Positions 1 to 6,809 of a stretch of 9,508 nucleotides of DNA are shown here, piece by piece. Position 1 is the first letter of the stretch. The number at the start of each line of letters is the position of its first letter. The notes beneath the pieces were generated by a model. The model was not told the DNA's origin, searched no databases, and was given only the letters and a program-made list of their open reading frames with translations. The stretch is from Pseudomonadota bacterium. GTDB lineage: Bacteria > Bdellovibrionota_B > Oligoflexia > Oligoflexales > JAPPIL01. The stretch lies in assembly GCA_028877195.1 (NCBI GenBank), contig JAPPIL010000273.1, positions 1-9,508 on the forward strand, given 5' to 3'. A program made the position numbers and the translations under genes.

Positions 1-66
1 CTCGTGAGAACGAAAAAATTTGTTCCTGATTCAAACCAGCATATGTCTTAAGACGGTAGGGGAGGA

Positions 67-132
67 GCGCGAGGAGGGGAACGCTCCTCGCATAAAAAAG
101 CGCGAGGACGGGTAACGCCCTTCGTAAACAAA
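67..132. repeat. Tandem imperfect palindromic units in the leader of the ceramidase-like gene
   Basis: Two adjacent 33-base units (67-99 and 100-132) both begin GCGCGAGGA, share GGG and AACGC in the middle and end in an A-rich tail. About 27 positions agree if small gaps are allowed. The first unit forms a perfect 8-bp stem, GCGAGGAG (69-76) with CTCCTCGC (84-91). A competing 8-bp stem pairs GAGGAGCG (62-69) with CGCTCCTC (82-89). The second unit is a weaker hairpin centred on GGG-TAACG-CCC. Read on the minus strand, the second unit is followed by six T (94-99), so it could act as a weak terminator for transcripts from the right. On the plus strand it lies immediately before the ATG at 133. 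It may be a dispersed repeat or a leader structure. Confidence 0.5.
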
Positions 133-777
133 ATGGACAATAAACCTTTCATCGACCTATACTGTGAACGCACGCTAGACGGGCTATTTGCCGAACCACT
201 CAACCTATTCTCTAACCTCATGTTCTTCATCGTTTTCTTTGCGTTGCGTCGGCGTTGGCAAGCAAACGCACAAATACTGCTGTATCTTATCTTAGCCATT
301 GCGATCGGAAGCACCCTGTTTCATGCCTTTGCTCGTGTCTGGGCATTAGTGCTTGATGTTGGCTCGATCGCTTTATTCATGGTCGTCTATTTTATTGCAT
401 ATCTGGATCAAGTATTAGGCTGGTCAAAGATGCGCACGGCTGTGTTTACTACGATATTTATCGTCCTAACCACCGTATTAAGACTTGTTCATATTGATGG
501 CTTGAATTATTCGGAATTTTATTTAAGCCCTCTAGTAGTCATAACCCTATTCATGTGGCATCAACAACGTGCCAAGCTAACAGGTGCACGCGACTTACAG
601 CTAGCCTTGATCAGCTTCGGGTCGGCTCTGTTCTTTCGCATCGCTGATGCCCACATCTGCGAGTATTTTCCCGCAGGCACACACTTCTTGTGGCATGTAT
701 GTAACGGATTGTGTCTCTACTTTGCCATGACCGCTTATCTTAAATCACGCATCACGCAATTGGAATCTCAATCGTAA
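133..777 (+). CDS. Ceramidase-like (CREST superfamily) integral membrane hydrolase
   Basis: A 214-residue multi-pass membrane protein, probably in the inner membrane, with about six or seven hydrophobic segments. The N-terminal DLYCER...AEPLN...SN pattern (residues 8-28) matches the start of alkaline ceramidases. The putative zinc site is complete: Ser60 and His64 in GSTLFH, Asp75 in VLDVGS, and His184 with His188 in HFLWH. The 4-, 11- and 4-residue spacings equal those of Ser77/His81/Asp92/His217/His221 in human ACER3. The length is shorter than eukaryotic enzymes but normal for bacterial members. The family hydrolyses amide bonds in lipids such as ceramides; the substrate here is unknown. 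The ATG at 133 has no recognisable Shine-Dalgarno sequence and follows the tandem hairpins. The 3' end overlaps the convergent histidine kinase gene by 26 bp. Confidence 0.82.
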   Translation: MDNKPFIDLYCERTLDGLFAEPLNLFSNLMFFIVFFALRRRWQANAQILLYLILAIAIGSTLFHAFARVWALVLDVGSIALFMVVYFIAYLDQVLGWSKMRTAVFTTIFIVLTTVLRLVHIDGLNYSEFYLSPLVVITLFMWHQQRAKLTGARDLQLALISFGSALFFRIADAHICEYFPAGTHFLWHVCNGLCLYFAMTAYLKSRITQLESQS

Positions 778-2935
778 ACTCCGTGCCTTCATCCAAACGC
801 TTAAGCTTCAGCGTGCCATTATGCTTGGCTACGATGTCATGCGATAACGACAAGCCAAGCCCAGTCCCCTTATCAGTCGGCTTAGTCGTGAAGAAAGGAT
901 CAAAAATTTTCTTTGCTAATTTCTCTGGCACACCAGGCCCGTTATCACGCACCTTAATCATTAGACTAGGGTTCTCTGATGAACCAACTTTTGCTGTTTC
1001 AATCCATATCGTTGGGCTAAAATCTTTTGGCGTTTGAGCGTTTTTGCTCTTCTCATCGAGAGCATCACAAGCATTAGTAACAACGTTCAAGACAACTCGC
1101 GACATGTCTTGCGGATTGAGCTTAACTTTGTCGATAGCATCACCGTAGTTTTTCTTGATGTCAACGTTGAAGTCCTTGCTGCCTGAACGCTTGCCCTGAT
1201 AAGCGAGATTAACCGTGCTATCCAAGAAACGATGGAAATCAATTTCCTCCACACCACCAACATCACCACCACGCGAATGCTGCAGCATACCCTTGACAAT
1301 ATCGTTAGCACGTTGCCCGTGGAAATTTATCTTCTCCATGTTGCCATACAAGTCGCGCAATACCTCCTCGATAAAATCACGACTTTCTTTTTCAATTGCC
1401 TTGCCAATATCAGCCAACTCACGCGAGATATCCTCCAGCAAGTCTTTGGAGACAAGCGAAAAATTGGTGATGAAGTTAAGTGGATTCTTGATTTCATGCG
1501 CAATACCAGAGGTTAACTGCCCCAACGATGCGAGCTTCTCCTGCATGACCACCTGCTGCTGTGTTTGCTTGAGTTTGTTGATGACATTCTCTAACTCACT
1601 GTTCTTATGCTGAACTTCCTTAGCAAGCTTCTCCACCAACTCCAGCTTCTGGGCTTCAAACGCATACTTCCTGAAAACTTCCAACGAATTCGCCATATCT
1701 GAGATCTCGTCATTGCCAGACAAATCCAACGATGTCTTTAAGTTGCCTTTAGACATCGTAAGCATCGCGGACGACAGGCGTTTGATACGACCGATGAGAT
1801 GCTTGCGCACCATAATGAAACCAACAAAGAAGGCAAAAATAATCGTTGCGATATTCACCGCTAAAAATATGTTGCGACCATCTATAATCGCATCGGAAAA
1901 ATGTTCCGATGTCTCCTTACTCTTGTCTTGAATCTCATCAATCAAGTCTTCCGTCTTCAGTGCCAGAGTTGAGACAATATCGGCATTACTTTGCAATAAA
2001 GACTCTTGTTTTTGCTCCTCGGTATAAGCACTAGCCATCTGCGCAAACAACTCGCCGCTAGTATCCTCCAGCTTGTTATCGCCTGCGCCGAGCGTGCGAA
2101 TAATCTCATACTTCTTGGTCGCTACCGCAGCAAACTTTTTATCTTTGATACTTGTTAGCAGACGCGCACAAGTTCCTAACGCCGCCTCAAACCGTTCGCG
2201 TAACGGCTGTAGCATGTCATAGCTCGCATACTGCACCGCTTCACTCATGATGTTGGTGGCAGTCTGGATCTGGGCACGCAACGACAACAAACTACGGTAG
2301 TAGTTCACCCCATCATTGCGTAAACGTGCTACCGCTGAAGAAGGAGTCTTCTGGGTAAGAGAACGCCACCCCGTGTCCAAGTAAAATGTTTGGTCATCAA
2401 TGCGATTGACCAGCAAGTTATCGAATTCCCGCGCCGTCTTAACCGCTAAAGCCACCCGCTCATCCATCAGTTGTCTGATGTTGATAGAGATCAAAGCCGA
2501 ATTCTCCAGCTCATCAAGGTTCTGCTGGAGGTCTTGGGTTAAGCGCTTGAACTTATCTAGCACTGGTCGCTCTTCACCAGCGCTGATTGCTTCTAACTGC
2601 TGTAATATCTCGCCTAACCGCTCGGAATGCGCATCGGTCAATGTCCTCGCTTCCTGAACCTCACGATGCGAGGAGGCACTGCGAATTCTGGTCGCAATGT
2701 TGGCGAGAGCAACACTCTCTTGCCCTACCTGTATCGCCGCCGATAATTCGGGAATATGCCGTTCAGTAATAGTCTTTTGAATCTTATCCATCTCTACTAA
2801 ATAGTAGCGACCCGATAATGAGGCTAACACCGTCAAACCAACAAACACGCCAAACGTTACGTAAAGCTGTAAACTAATCGGGAAACGATACCCTGCTTGA
2901 CCGTCGCTGATTTTGCCTGTTGTTTCTGCGGCCAA
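752..2935 (-). CDS. Transmembrane HAMP sensor histidine kinase
   Basis: A 727-residue inner-membrane sensor kinase. It has a short cytoplasmic N-terminus, TM1 at about 21-46, a largely helical periplasmic region of roughly 310 residues, TM2 at about 356-376, HAMP at about 377-430, a coiled coil at 425-465, then the HisKA and HATPase domains. The phospho-accepting His480 lies in GIAHEIKNPLNF. ATP-binding motifs are the N-box (Asn617, Asn621 in NVVTNACDAL), G1 DNGPGVP (664-670), F-box FDPFF (678-682) and G2 GTGLGL (690-695), so all catalytic boxes are intact. There is no receiver domain, so phosphate must pass to a separate regulator, most simply the receiver-PP2C protein encoded upstream. The start is TTG directly after the stop of the binding-protein gene. 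It is the only start before TM1, and AAGGG lies 7 nt upstream. The long helical periplasmic domain beside a binding-protein gene recalls TorS/TorT. Confidence 0.93.
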   Translation of the reverse strand: MAAETTGKISDGQAGYRFPISLQLYVTFGVFVGLTVLASLSGRYYLVEMDKIQKTITERHIPELSAAIQVGQESVALANIATRIRSASSHREVQEARTLTDAHSERLGEILQQLEAISAGEERPVLDKFKRLTQDLQQNLDELENSALISINIRQLMDERVALAVKTAREFDNLLVNRIDDQTFYLDTGWRSLTQKTPSSAVARLRNDGVNYYRSLLSLRAQIQTATNIMSEAVQYASYDMLQPLRERFEAALGTCARLLTSIKDKKFAAVATKKYEIIRTLGAGDNKLEDTSGELFAQMASAYTEEQKQESLLQSNADIVSTLALKTEDLIDEIQDKSKETSEHFSDAIIDGRNIFLAVNIATIIFAFFVGFIMVRKHLIGRIKRLSSAMLTMSKGNLKTSLDLSGNDEISDMANSLEVFRKYAFEAQKLELVEKLAKEVQHKNSELENVINKLKQTQQQVVMQEKLASLGQLTSGIAHEIKNPLNFITNFSLVSKDLLEDISRELADIGKAIEKESRDFIEEVLRDLYGNMEKINFHGQRANDIVKGMLQHSRGGDVGGVEEIDFHRFLDSTVNLAYQGKRSGSKDFNVDIKKNYGDAIDKVKLNPQDMSRVVLNVVTNACDALDEKSKNAQTPKDFSPTIWIETAKVGSSENPSLMIKVRDNGPGVPEKLAKKIFDPFFTTKPTDKGTGLGLSLSHDIVAKHNGTLKLKRLDEGTEFTIEIPIA

Positions 2936-4207
2936 CTATTTGCCCTTTTTTTGTTCTGTTTTTGGGTTGGTTGCTTGCTTTTTTCTTGCTCTGACAAGTG
3001 TCAACTTCTTCAGCGGTCTTATCTTGCCGCGGTATATCCTTGTGATGAAAACGTTATCCGAGCCTTGGTTATCATGTTCGCCATAAGCGAGACGAAACCC
3101 GTCGATATCAAACACGGTGTCTGCTTTCTTGAATTCAGCCAGAAATGTTTTGAAATTTACCTCTGCACCCGCTCGCTGTAGCGCCTCAATCACTAGTCGT
3201 CCAACGACATAACCTTCCATCGAACCAAAACCTGGCTTTGCCTTGGCATCTAAACTTTTGAGAGCGGCGAGGTAAGTTTCAACCAGCTTGACTTTCTTGT
3301 CCGTAGGCGGGGGCACCACTTGAGTTACAAACACATGCGAGCGGTTATAGCGCAACTCGGCGGCGAGAGGGTTTACGCCAACGAAGGACACGGCGAGAAA
3401 CACCGTCGAATACATCCGCATCTTGCGTGCCCACTTGATGAAGGCGGCAATCGGAAGATACGAGCCAATCGCAATCACCGCTTGCGGGTTGCCACGACGA
3501 ATATCAAGCAAAGCCGTTTTTACCGCGGTGGTGTTGCGTTGATACGAACCAGTTGAAACAAGCTTAATGCCTTTGACTACCTCGACCGCCTTCTGAACAC
3601 CGCGCAAGCCATCTAAACCGTAGGAATCGTTCTGATACAGGACAGCCACCCGTGAAATTTTCAAATCTTTGCGCAAACGTTCAACCATCGCCAAAGTCTC
3701 TTGCGCATACGATGCCCGCACATTAACGACGGTGTTGAGATACGAACTACGCAAGAATGATGCGCCCGTAAATGGCCCAACATACAGGAGTGGAGTCTTT
3801 GAAATTATCGGCAACGCCGCTTTTGAGGTCGGAGTTCCAACCCCACCGACAAGCGTGAACACCTTATGCTTGGAGATAAGCTCATGCATATTTTTGATCG
3901 TCTGCTCTGGCTCATAGCCATCGTCAAGAGTGATAAGTTCAATCTTGCGATTAAACACCCCGCCTTTGCCATTGACTTCATCGAATGCCGCCAGCAGACC
4001 ACGCCGCATACTAATGCCTAGCTCTTTTGCGACACCGCTCAAGGCTGCCGACTGTCCAACGACGATCTTGTCAGCATAAATACCAGCGCGATCGTCAGCA
4101 GCAAGAGATCGTGGTTCATTCTGTTGAGTCGCTTGCTTTTCAGCGCCATCTTCGGCTTGAATGAGTGAACCAACGAGTAAAACTAGCAGTAGTGCGCAAC
4201 TCCTCAC
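2936..4207 (-). CDS. Periplasmic binding protein, branched-chain amino acid (LivJ/Peripla_BP_6) type
   Basis: A 423-residue type I periplasmic binding protein. A Sec signal peptide spans about residues 1-18 (short MRS n-region, Leu-rich core, probable cleavage after Gln-Ala). The fold begins at DKIVVGQSAALSG (46-58). Family landmarks are VGGVGTPTSKAALPI (120-134), YVGPFTGASFLR (142-153), YQNDSYGLDG (191-200) and EGYVVGRLVIEAL (331-343). The last 18 residues form a Lys/Arg-rich tail that is not part of the usual fold. No permease or ATPase gene lies near, and the histidine kinase gene follows without a gap, so a ligand-sensing partner role is inferred rather than transport. The ligand is unknown. 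The start is GTG immediately after the TAA of the PP2C gene, with GGGGAG 4 nt upstream; no other start precedes the signal peptide. Confidence 0.88.
   Translation of the reverse strand: MRSCALLLVLLVGSLIQAEDGAEKQATQQNEPRSLAADDRAGIYADKIVVGQSAALSGVAKELGISMRRGLLAAFDEVNGKGGVFNRKIELITLDDGYEPEQTIKNMHELISKHKVFTLVGGVGTPTSKAALPIISKTPLLYVGPFTGASFLRSSYLNTVVNVRASYAQETLAMVERLRKDLKISRVAVLYQNDSYGLDGLRGVQKAVEVVKGIKLVSTGSYQRNTTAVKTALLDIRRGNPQAVIAIGSYLPIAAFIKWARKMRMYSTVFLAVSFVGVNPLAAELRYNRSHVFVTQVVPPPTDKKVKLVETYLAALKSLDAKAKPGFGSMEGYVVGRLVIEALQRAGAEVNFKTFLAEFKKADTVFDIDGFRLAYGEHDNQGSDNVFITRIYRGKIRPLKKLTLVRARKKQATNPKTEQKKGK
2943..2947 (-). promoter_or_regulatory. Ribosome-binding site of the histidine kinase gene (TTG start)
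   Basis: On the minus strand AAGGG lies 7 nt before the TTG at 2935-2933, inside the last codons of the binding-protein gene. The spacer contains that gene's TAG stop. This spacing supports TTG as the true start. Confidence 0.5.
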
Positions 4208-5365
4208 TTAACTCCCCAGATAACGCAGTGATAGATACGTCAAATCATCGAACTGGCGCGTGCCGTCAGCAAACTTTTGCACCTCATTGTAGACATGCTC
4301 GTCGATGTCAATCAAGCACGCATCTTGCTTCTTGCCTAACTCTGCCAGCAAACGATCAGTGCCAACCTCTTCAGCATCGCGGTTCATCGCCTCAGTTACG
4401 CCATCAGTGTAGACAAAAATCGCGTCCCCAGGCTGGAGTTGAATTGTTTTTTCCGAAAAGTCTTCGAGTTCAGAAATTCCAAGCGGCACATCATCGGTTA
4501 ATGGTAAAAAGTCAAGACTACCACCTTTAGTGAGCAGCACAGGCGGCGTATGACCAGCATTAGTGTAAGTCAATTCCCCTGTCTTTTTGTCGATTATCGC
4601 TAAAAACAAGGTGATAAACATACAGTTCTCGTTGTTTTTACAACAAGTGATGTTGATCTTTTTCAGCAACTCGGCGGTGGACTCGTTTAAGCCTGAAGCG
4701 ATGCCGCGAATCAACGCTTGGTTGGCCATCGCAAATAGTGCCGCAGGAACACCCTTGCCCGACACGTCAGCGACGAGGGCGGCGATTTTGTCGCCACTTA
4801 AATTGAAGAAATCATAGAAATCACCACCAATCTCTTTAGCTGGAGTCATGAAAGCGTGAATATCTATCCTTTCACCAACATCAAATTCGCGTGGCAAAAT
4901 AGACTGTTGAATCTTATGTGCAAGGTTGAGTTCTTTTTTCAATACCAGCAAGTCATCACGTGAACGCAATGCATCACGCATCTCATTGAGGCTCGCAAAA
5001 CTGCGCTGAATCGTATGCTCCATGTCCTGAAAGTTTATCGGCTTGGTGATAAAGTCAAATGCACCATTGTTCATAGCGGTGCGAATATTCTCTATGTCGC
5101 TGTATGCCGATACAACTATCGTGCGCAGGTCAAAGCCTTCTTCGCCAATCTTTTGAAGAAGTGCCAAGCCATCCATCTTTGGCATATTGATGTCGGAAAG
5201 AACTATATCGATGACCGAGTGATCTTTGCGCAGAACCTCAAGCGCTTCCTCGCCATTGCGACTAAAAGTAAATTCCCACTCCTTGCGGCGAACTTTATTT
5301 CTAAATTTTTGCATGATGAGAGCTTCGACATCAAGCTCATCATCAACAACTAGTATCCTAACCAT
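4208..5365 (-). CDS. Response regulator with PP2C (SpoIIE/RsbU-type) serine phosphatase output
   Basis: A 385-residue cytoplasmic protein. Residues 1-120 are a receiver domain: acidic pocket Asp8/Asp9, phospho-acceptor Asp58 in LSDINMPKMDG, Ser86 and Lys108 in ITKPI. A helical linker (about 121-155) carries KKELNLAHKIQQSILP, the usual lead-in to this phosphatase class. Residues 160-385 are a PP2C domain with metal ligands Asp182 (GGDFYD), Asp200 (DVSGKGVPAA), Asp321 (TDGVTEA) and Asp373/Asp374 (FDDLT). The family dephosphorylates STAS-type anti-sigma antagonists when its receiver is phosphorylated, as in Pseudomonas HsbR and Shewanella CrsR. Unlike those, the kinase module is not fused but is encoded just upstream, 21 bp away. 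The ATG has AGGGG 9 nt upstream. The neighbouring histidine kinase is the likely phosphodonor. Confidence 0.92.
   Translation of the reverse strand: MVRILVVDDELDVEALIMQKFRNKVRRKEWEFTFSRNGEEALEVLRKDHSVIDIVLSDINMPKMDGLALLQKIGEEGFDLRTIVVSAYSDIENIRTAMNNGAFDFITKPINFQDMEHTIQRSFASLNEMRDALRSRDDLLVLKKELNLAHKIQQSILPREFDVGERIDIHAFMTPAKEIGGDFYDFFNLSGDKIAALVADVSGKGVPAALFAMANQALIRGIASGLNESTAELLKKINITCCKNNENCMFITLFLAIIDKKTGELTYTNAGHTPPVLLTKGGSLDFLPLTDDVPLGISELEDFSEKTIQLQPGDAIFVYTDGVTEAMNRDAEEVGTDRLLAELGKKQDACLIDIDEHVYNEVQKFADGTRQFDDLTYLSLRYLGS
4212..4217 (-). promoter_or_regulatory. Ribosome-binding site of the binding-protein gene (GTG start)
   Basis: On the minus strand GGGGAG lies 4 nt before the GTG at 4207-4205, within the final codons and stop (TAA) of the phosphatase gene. 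The short spacing and the stop-start contact point to coupled translation. Confidence 0.45.
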
Positions 5366-5386
5366 AAACCCTAACCCCTAATTCAG

Positions 5387-5821
5387 TTAGATACTTAATC
5401 TTTTGTGAATGATGACCTTGTTGCCACCCTTCAGTTCTTCATATTCCAGCTTGTCTGATAAGTTCTTAACCAGATGAATACCTACACCACCGATGGGACG
5501 ATCCTCAAGCGTTGCCTGAAAATCAACCGCTCCACCCATCTCGACGATATTAAACGGCGTGGCATTATCAGCGATAGCGGCGACGATAGACTGTGCGTCG
5601 TCGCGAGTCAGTTTGACATCGACCTCAAGGGCATCGTTGTTTTTGCTACGACCATGCTTGAACACGTTGATTATCACCTCCTCAAGACATATCTTGAGAT
5701 CAAAATAAACTTTGTAATCAAGCTCATTGTCGCTGCGAAAAAAATCCAACGCCTCCATAAATGCACCGAGGTCTTCTTTTTGTTTTAGTTTGAACGATAA
5801 CTCTTTATTTTGCTCTGTCAT
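5387..5821 (-). CDS. RsbW-like serine kinase / anti-sigma-factor-type ATP-binding protein
   Basis: A 144-residue cytoplasmic GHKL ATPase of the RsbW/SpoIIAB type, the normal length for this family. The N-box is CLEEVIINVFKHG (45-57) with Glu47/Glu48 and Asn52. G1 is Asp85-Asn86 in ADNATPFN, and the lid/G2 motif is GGVGIHLVKN (111-120). There is no phospho-accepting His domain, so it should phosphorylate a serine or threonine on a STAS partner and/or bind a sigma factor. It is the first gene of the signalling block; the receiver-PP2C gene begins 21 bp downstream and would act in opposition to it. In Pseudomonas HsbR this module is fused to the C-terminus of the phosphatase, whereas here it is separate and precedes it. 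The ATG start has GAGGGAG 8 nt upstream. No sigma factor or STAS gene is seen in the window. Confidence 0.87.
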   Translation of the reverse strand: MTEQNKELSFKLKQKEDLGAFMEALDFFRSDNELDYKVYFDLKICLEEVIINVFKHGRSKNNDALEVDVKLTRDDAQSIVAAIADNATPFNIVEMGGAVDFQATLEDRPIGGVGIHLVKNLSDKLEYEELKGGNKVIIHKRLSI

Positions 5822-5843
5822 TTACTAAACTCCCTCACTACAG

Positions 5844-6053
5844 CTATCCAAGCTGAAAGGTCAACACTATATCATCACGGTCAATTATCTCTTGGCTTAT
5901 TCCACATACCATAGCCGATAGTCTCATAATTTCGGATGTCGTGCTCCACACGCTCGTCCCAGCATGTCGGAAGGCATCATCGCATAAATTTGCACATTGC
6001 TCAATTGTTTGCAAATAGTATAAAGCCGACTTAACCCTCAGATAAAAACACAA
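5844..6053 (-). CDS. Doubtful 69-codon frame between thyX and the RsbW-like gene
   Basis: An open frame of 69 codons starts with TTG directly after the TAG of thyX, with GAGGG 4 nt upstream, the same stop-start arrangement as two junctions further along the strand. I recognise no domain. It is too short for a STAS protein and shows no STAS motif. Four cysteines in 69 residues and the promoter-like sequences inside it argue that it may be plain intergenic DNA. It is listed because the start context is plausible and it is the only candidate gene in this 232 bp gap. Confidence 0.2.
   Translation of the reverse strand: MCFYLRVKSALYYLQTIEQCANLCDDAFRHAGTSVWSTTSEIMRLSAMVCGISQEIIDRDDIVLTFQLG
5866..5874 (-). 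promoter_or_regulatory. Candidate extended -10 promoter for the signalling operon
   Basis: On the minus strand the sequence TGATATAGT is an extended -10 element (TGn plus TATAGT, 5 of 6 to consensus). It would start transcription near 5858, about 37 nt before the ATG of the RsbW-like gene. No good -35 box is present, as is common for extended -10 promoters. A second, weaker -10-like box, TATACT, lies at 6017-6022 with no convincing -35. If either is real, the four signalling genes can be expressed apart from thyX. Confidence 0.33.
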
Positions 6054-6809
6054 CTATCCCTCTTCCAACAGAGCCGAAACCGATACAGGGCAGATGGGCA
6101 AGACAAGCTCCTTGATGGCGAGGGCAAGGTTGCGAATCTCTTGCTGGGCATTAGCATGGTCGCGCAGTTTGATGAAGTTGACCACGGCCTCAAGCGATGC
6201 CGTCCAAATCAAGGTGTTCATAAAACTAACAGGCAACACCATCCGTGCCTGTTCACGGCAAACTCCGAGTTCAAGCAGTTTCTTGTAATTGCTATAGCTG
6301 TCAAGGATACTGCGTTGATATATCTCTTGCGCTTCTTCTTGGAGAGTAATTTTTTCACCATGCTTTGATGCTTGACGATTGCTCTCATGTTGCGGGCGAA
6401 AGTTGGCAACGAGATGAAAAGCAGGCTCAAACTGCACATAGCGCCCAGAGATTTCGTTCCAGATGGTGGCAGCTTCACGAAACTCCCCTGACGTGAAGGC
6501 ACAACCAACCTGATGCTTGTAAAGTTGGCGACACACTACTTCTGATGTATGGATACGAAAACTAAACTGCACATGCCGAAATGGACTCATGTGCTTGTGG
6601 CGAGCAAGGTATTGGATTAGCTTGTGGTCGTTCTTGTCAAGTTTTTGTTTCTGTTTGCCAAAGGAGACACGTGCTGCATTGACGACAGATAAATCACCCT
6701 TGCCCATAAAGTCGATCAACTCAACATAACCGTCATCACTAGCGACGCGCCGATACACTGATTTTGGTGCGGATTTGGGTTTAAGATTTCTTTCAACTTG
6801 TGTTTCCAT
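6054..6809 (-). CDS. thyX: Flavin-dependent thymidylate synthase ThyX
   Basis: A 251-residue protein that converts dUMP to dTMP using FAD, NADPH and methylenetetrahydrofolate in the cytoplasm, replacing ThyA. ThyX landmarks are RHKHMSPFRHVQFSFRI (70-86), the signature ending NEISGRY (118-124), CREQARMVLP (184-193) and the FAD/dUMP-binding stretch LRDHANAQQEIRNLA (215-229). The usual RHRxxSxNExSxRY signature is altered: its start reads K98-H99-Q100 and about 13 extra residues separate it from NEISGRY. The ATG at 6809 is preferred over the adjacent GTG at 6812 because GGGGAGGGG lies 6 nt upstream of the ATG. The gene is divergent from the alpha/beta hydrolase and runs the same way as the signalling block 232 bp downstream, though no functional link is evident. 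Confidence 0.93.
   Translation of the reverse strand: METQVERNLKPKSAPKSVYRRVASDDGYVELIDFMGKGDLSVVNAARVSFGKQKQKLDKNDHKLIQYLARHKHMSPFRHVQFSFRIHTSEVVCRQLYKHQVGCAFTSGEFREAATIWNEISGRYVQFEPAFHLVANFRPQHESNRQASKHGEKITLQEEAQEIYQRSILDSYSNYKKLLELGVCREQARMVLPVSFMNTLIWTASLEAVVNFIKLRDHANAQQEIRNLALAIKELVLPICPVSVSALLEEG

Noticed and set aside
48..314. Minus-strand open frame of 88 codons over the start of the ceramidase-like gene
   Set aside because: It has no domain, runs antisense to a well-supported gene and crosses the palindromic leader repeat.
2897..3181. Plus-strand open frame rich in Cys and Phe across the kinase/binding-protein junction
   Set aside because: Its composition is the antisense image of the Lys-rich tail and signal-anchor codons of the minus-strand genes; no start signal or family resemblance.
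752..4207. Binding protein and histidine kinase as one protein broken by a nonsense mutation
   Set aside because: A fused chain would put TM1 in the out-to-in direction and place HAMP and the kinase domain in the periplasm. Separate starts, a good upstream AAGGG and intact topology for the kinase alone favour two proteins.
5366..5386. Telomere-like TTAGGGG-TTAGGG sequence on the minus strand
   Set aside because: It is only two units, lies in the 21 bp gap before the phosphatase gene and is explained as a purine-rich ribosome-binding region.
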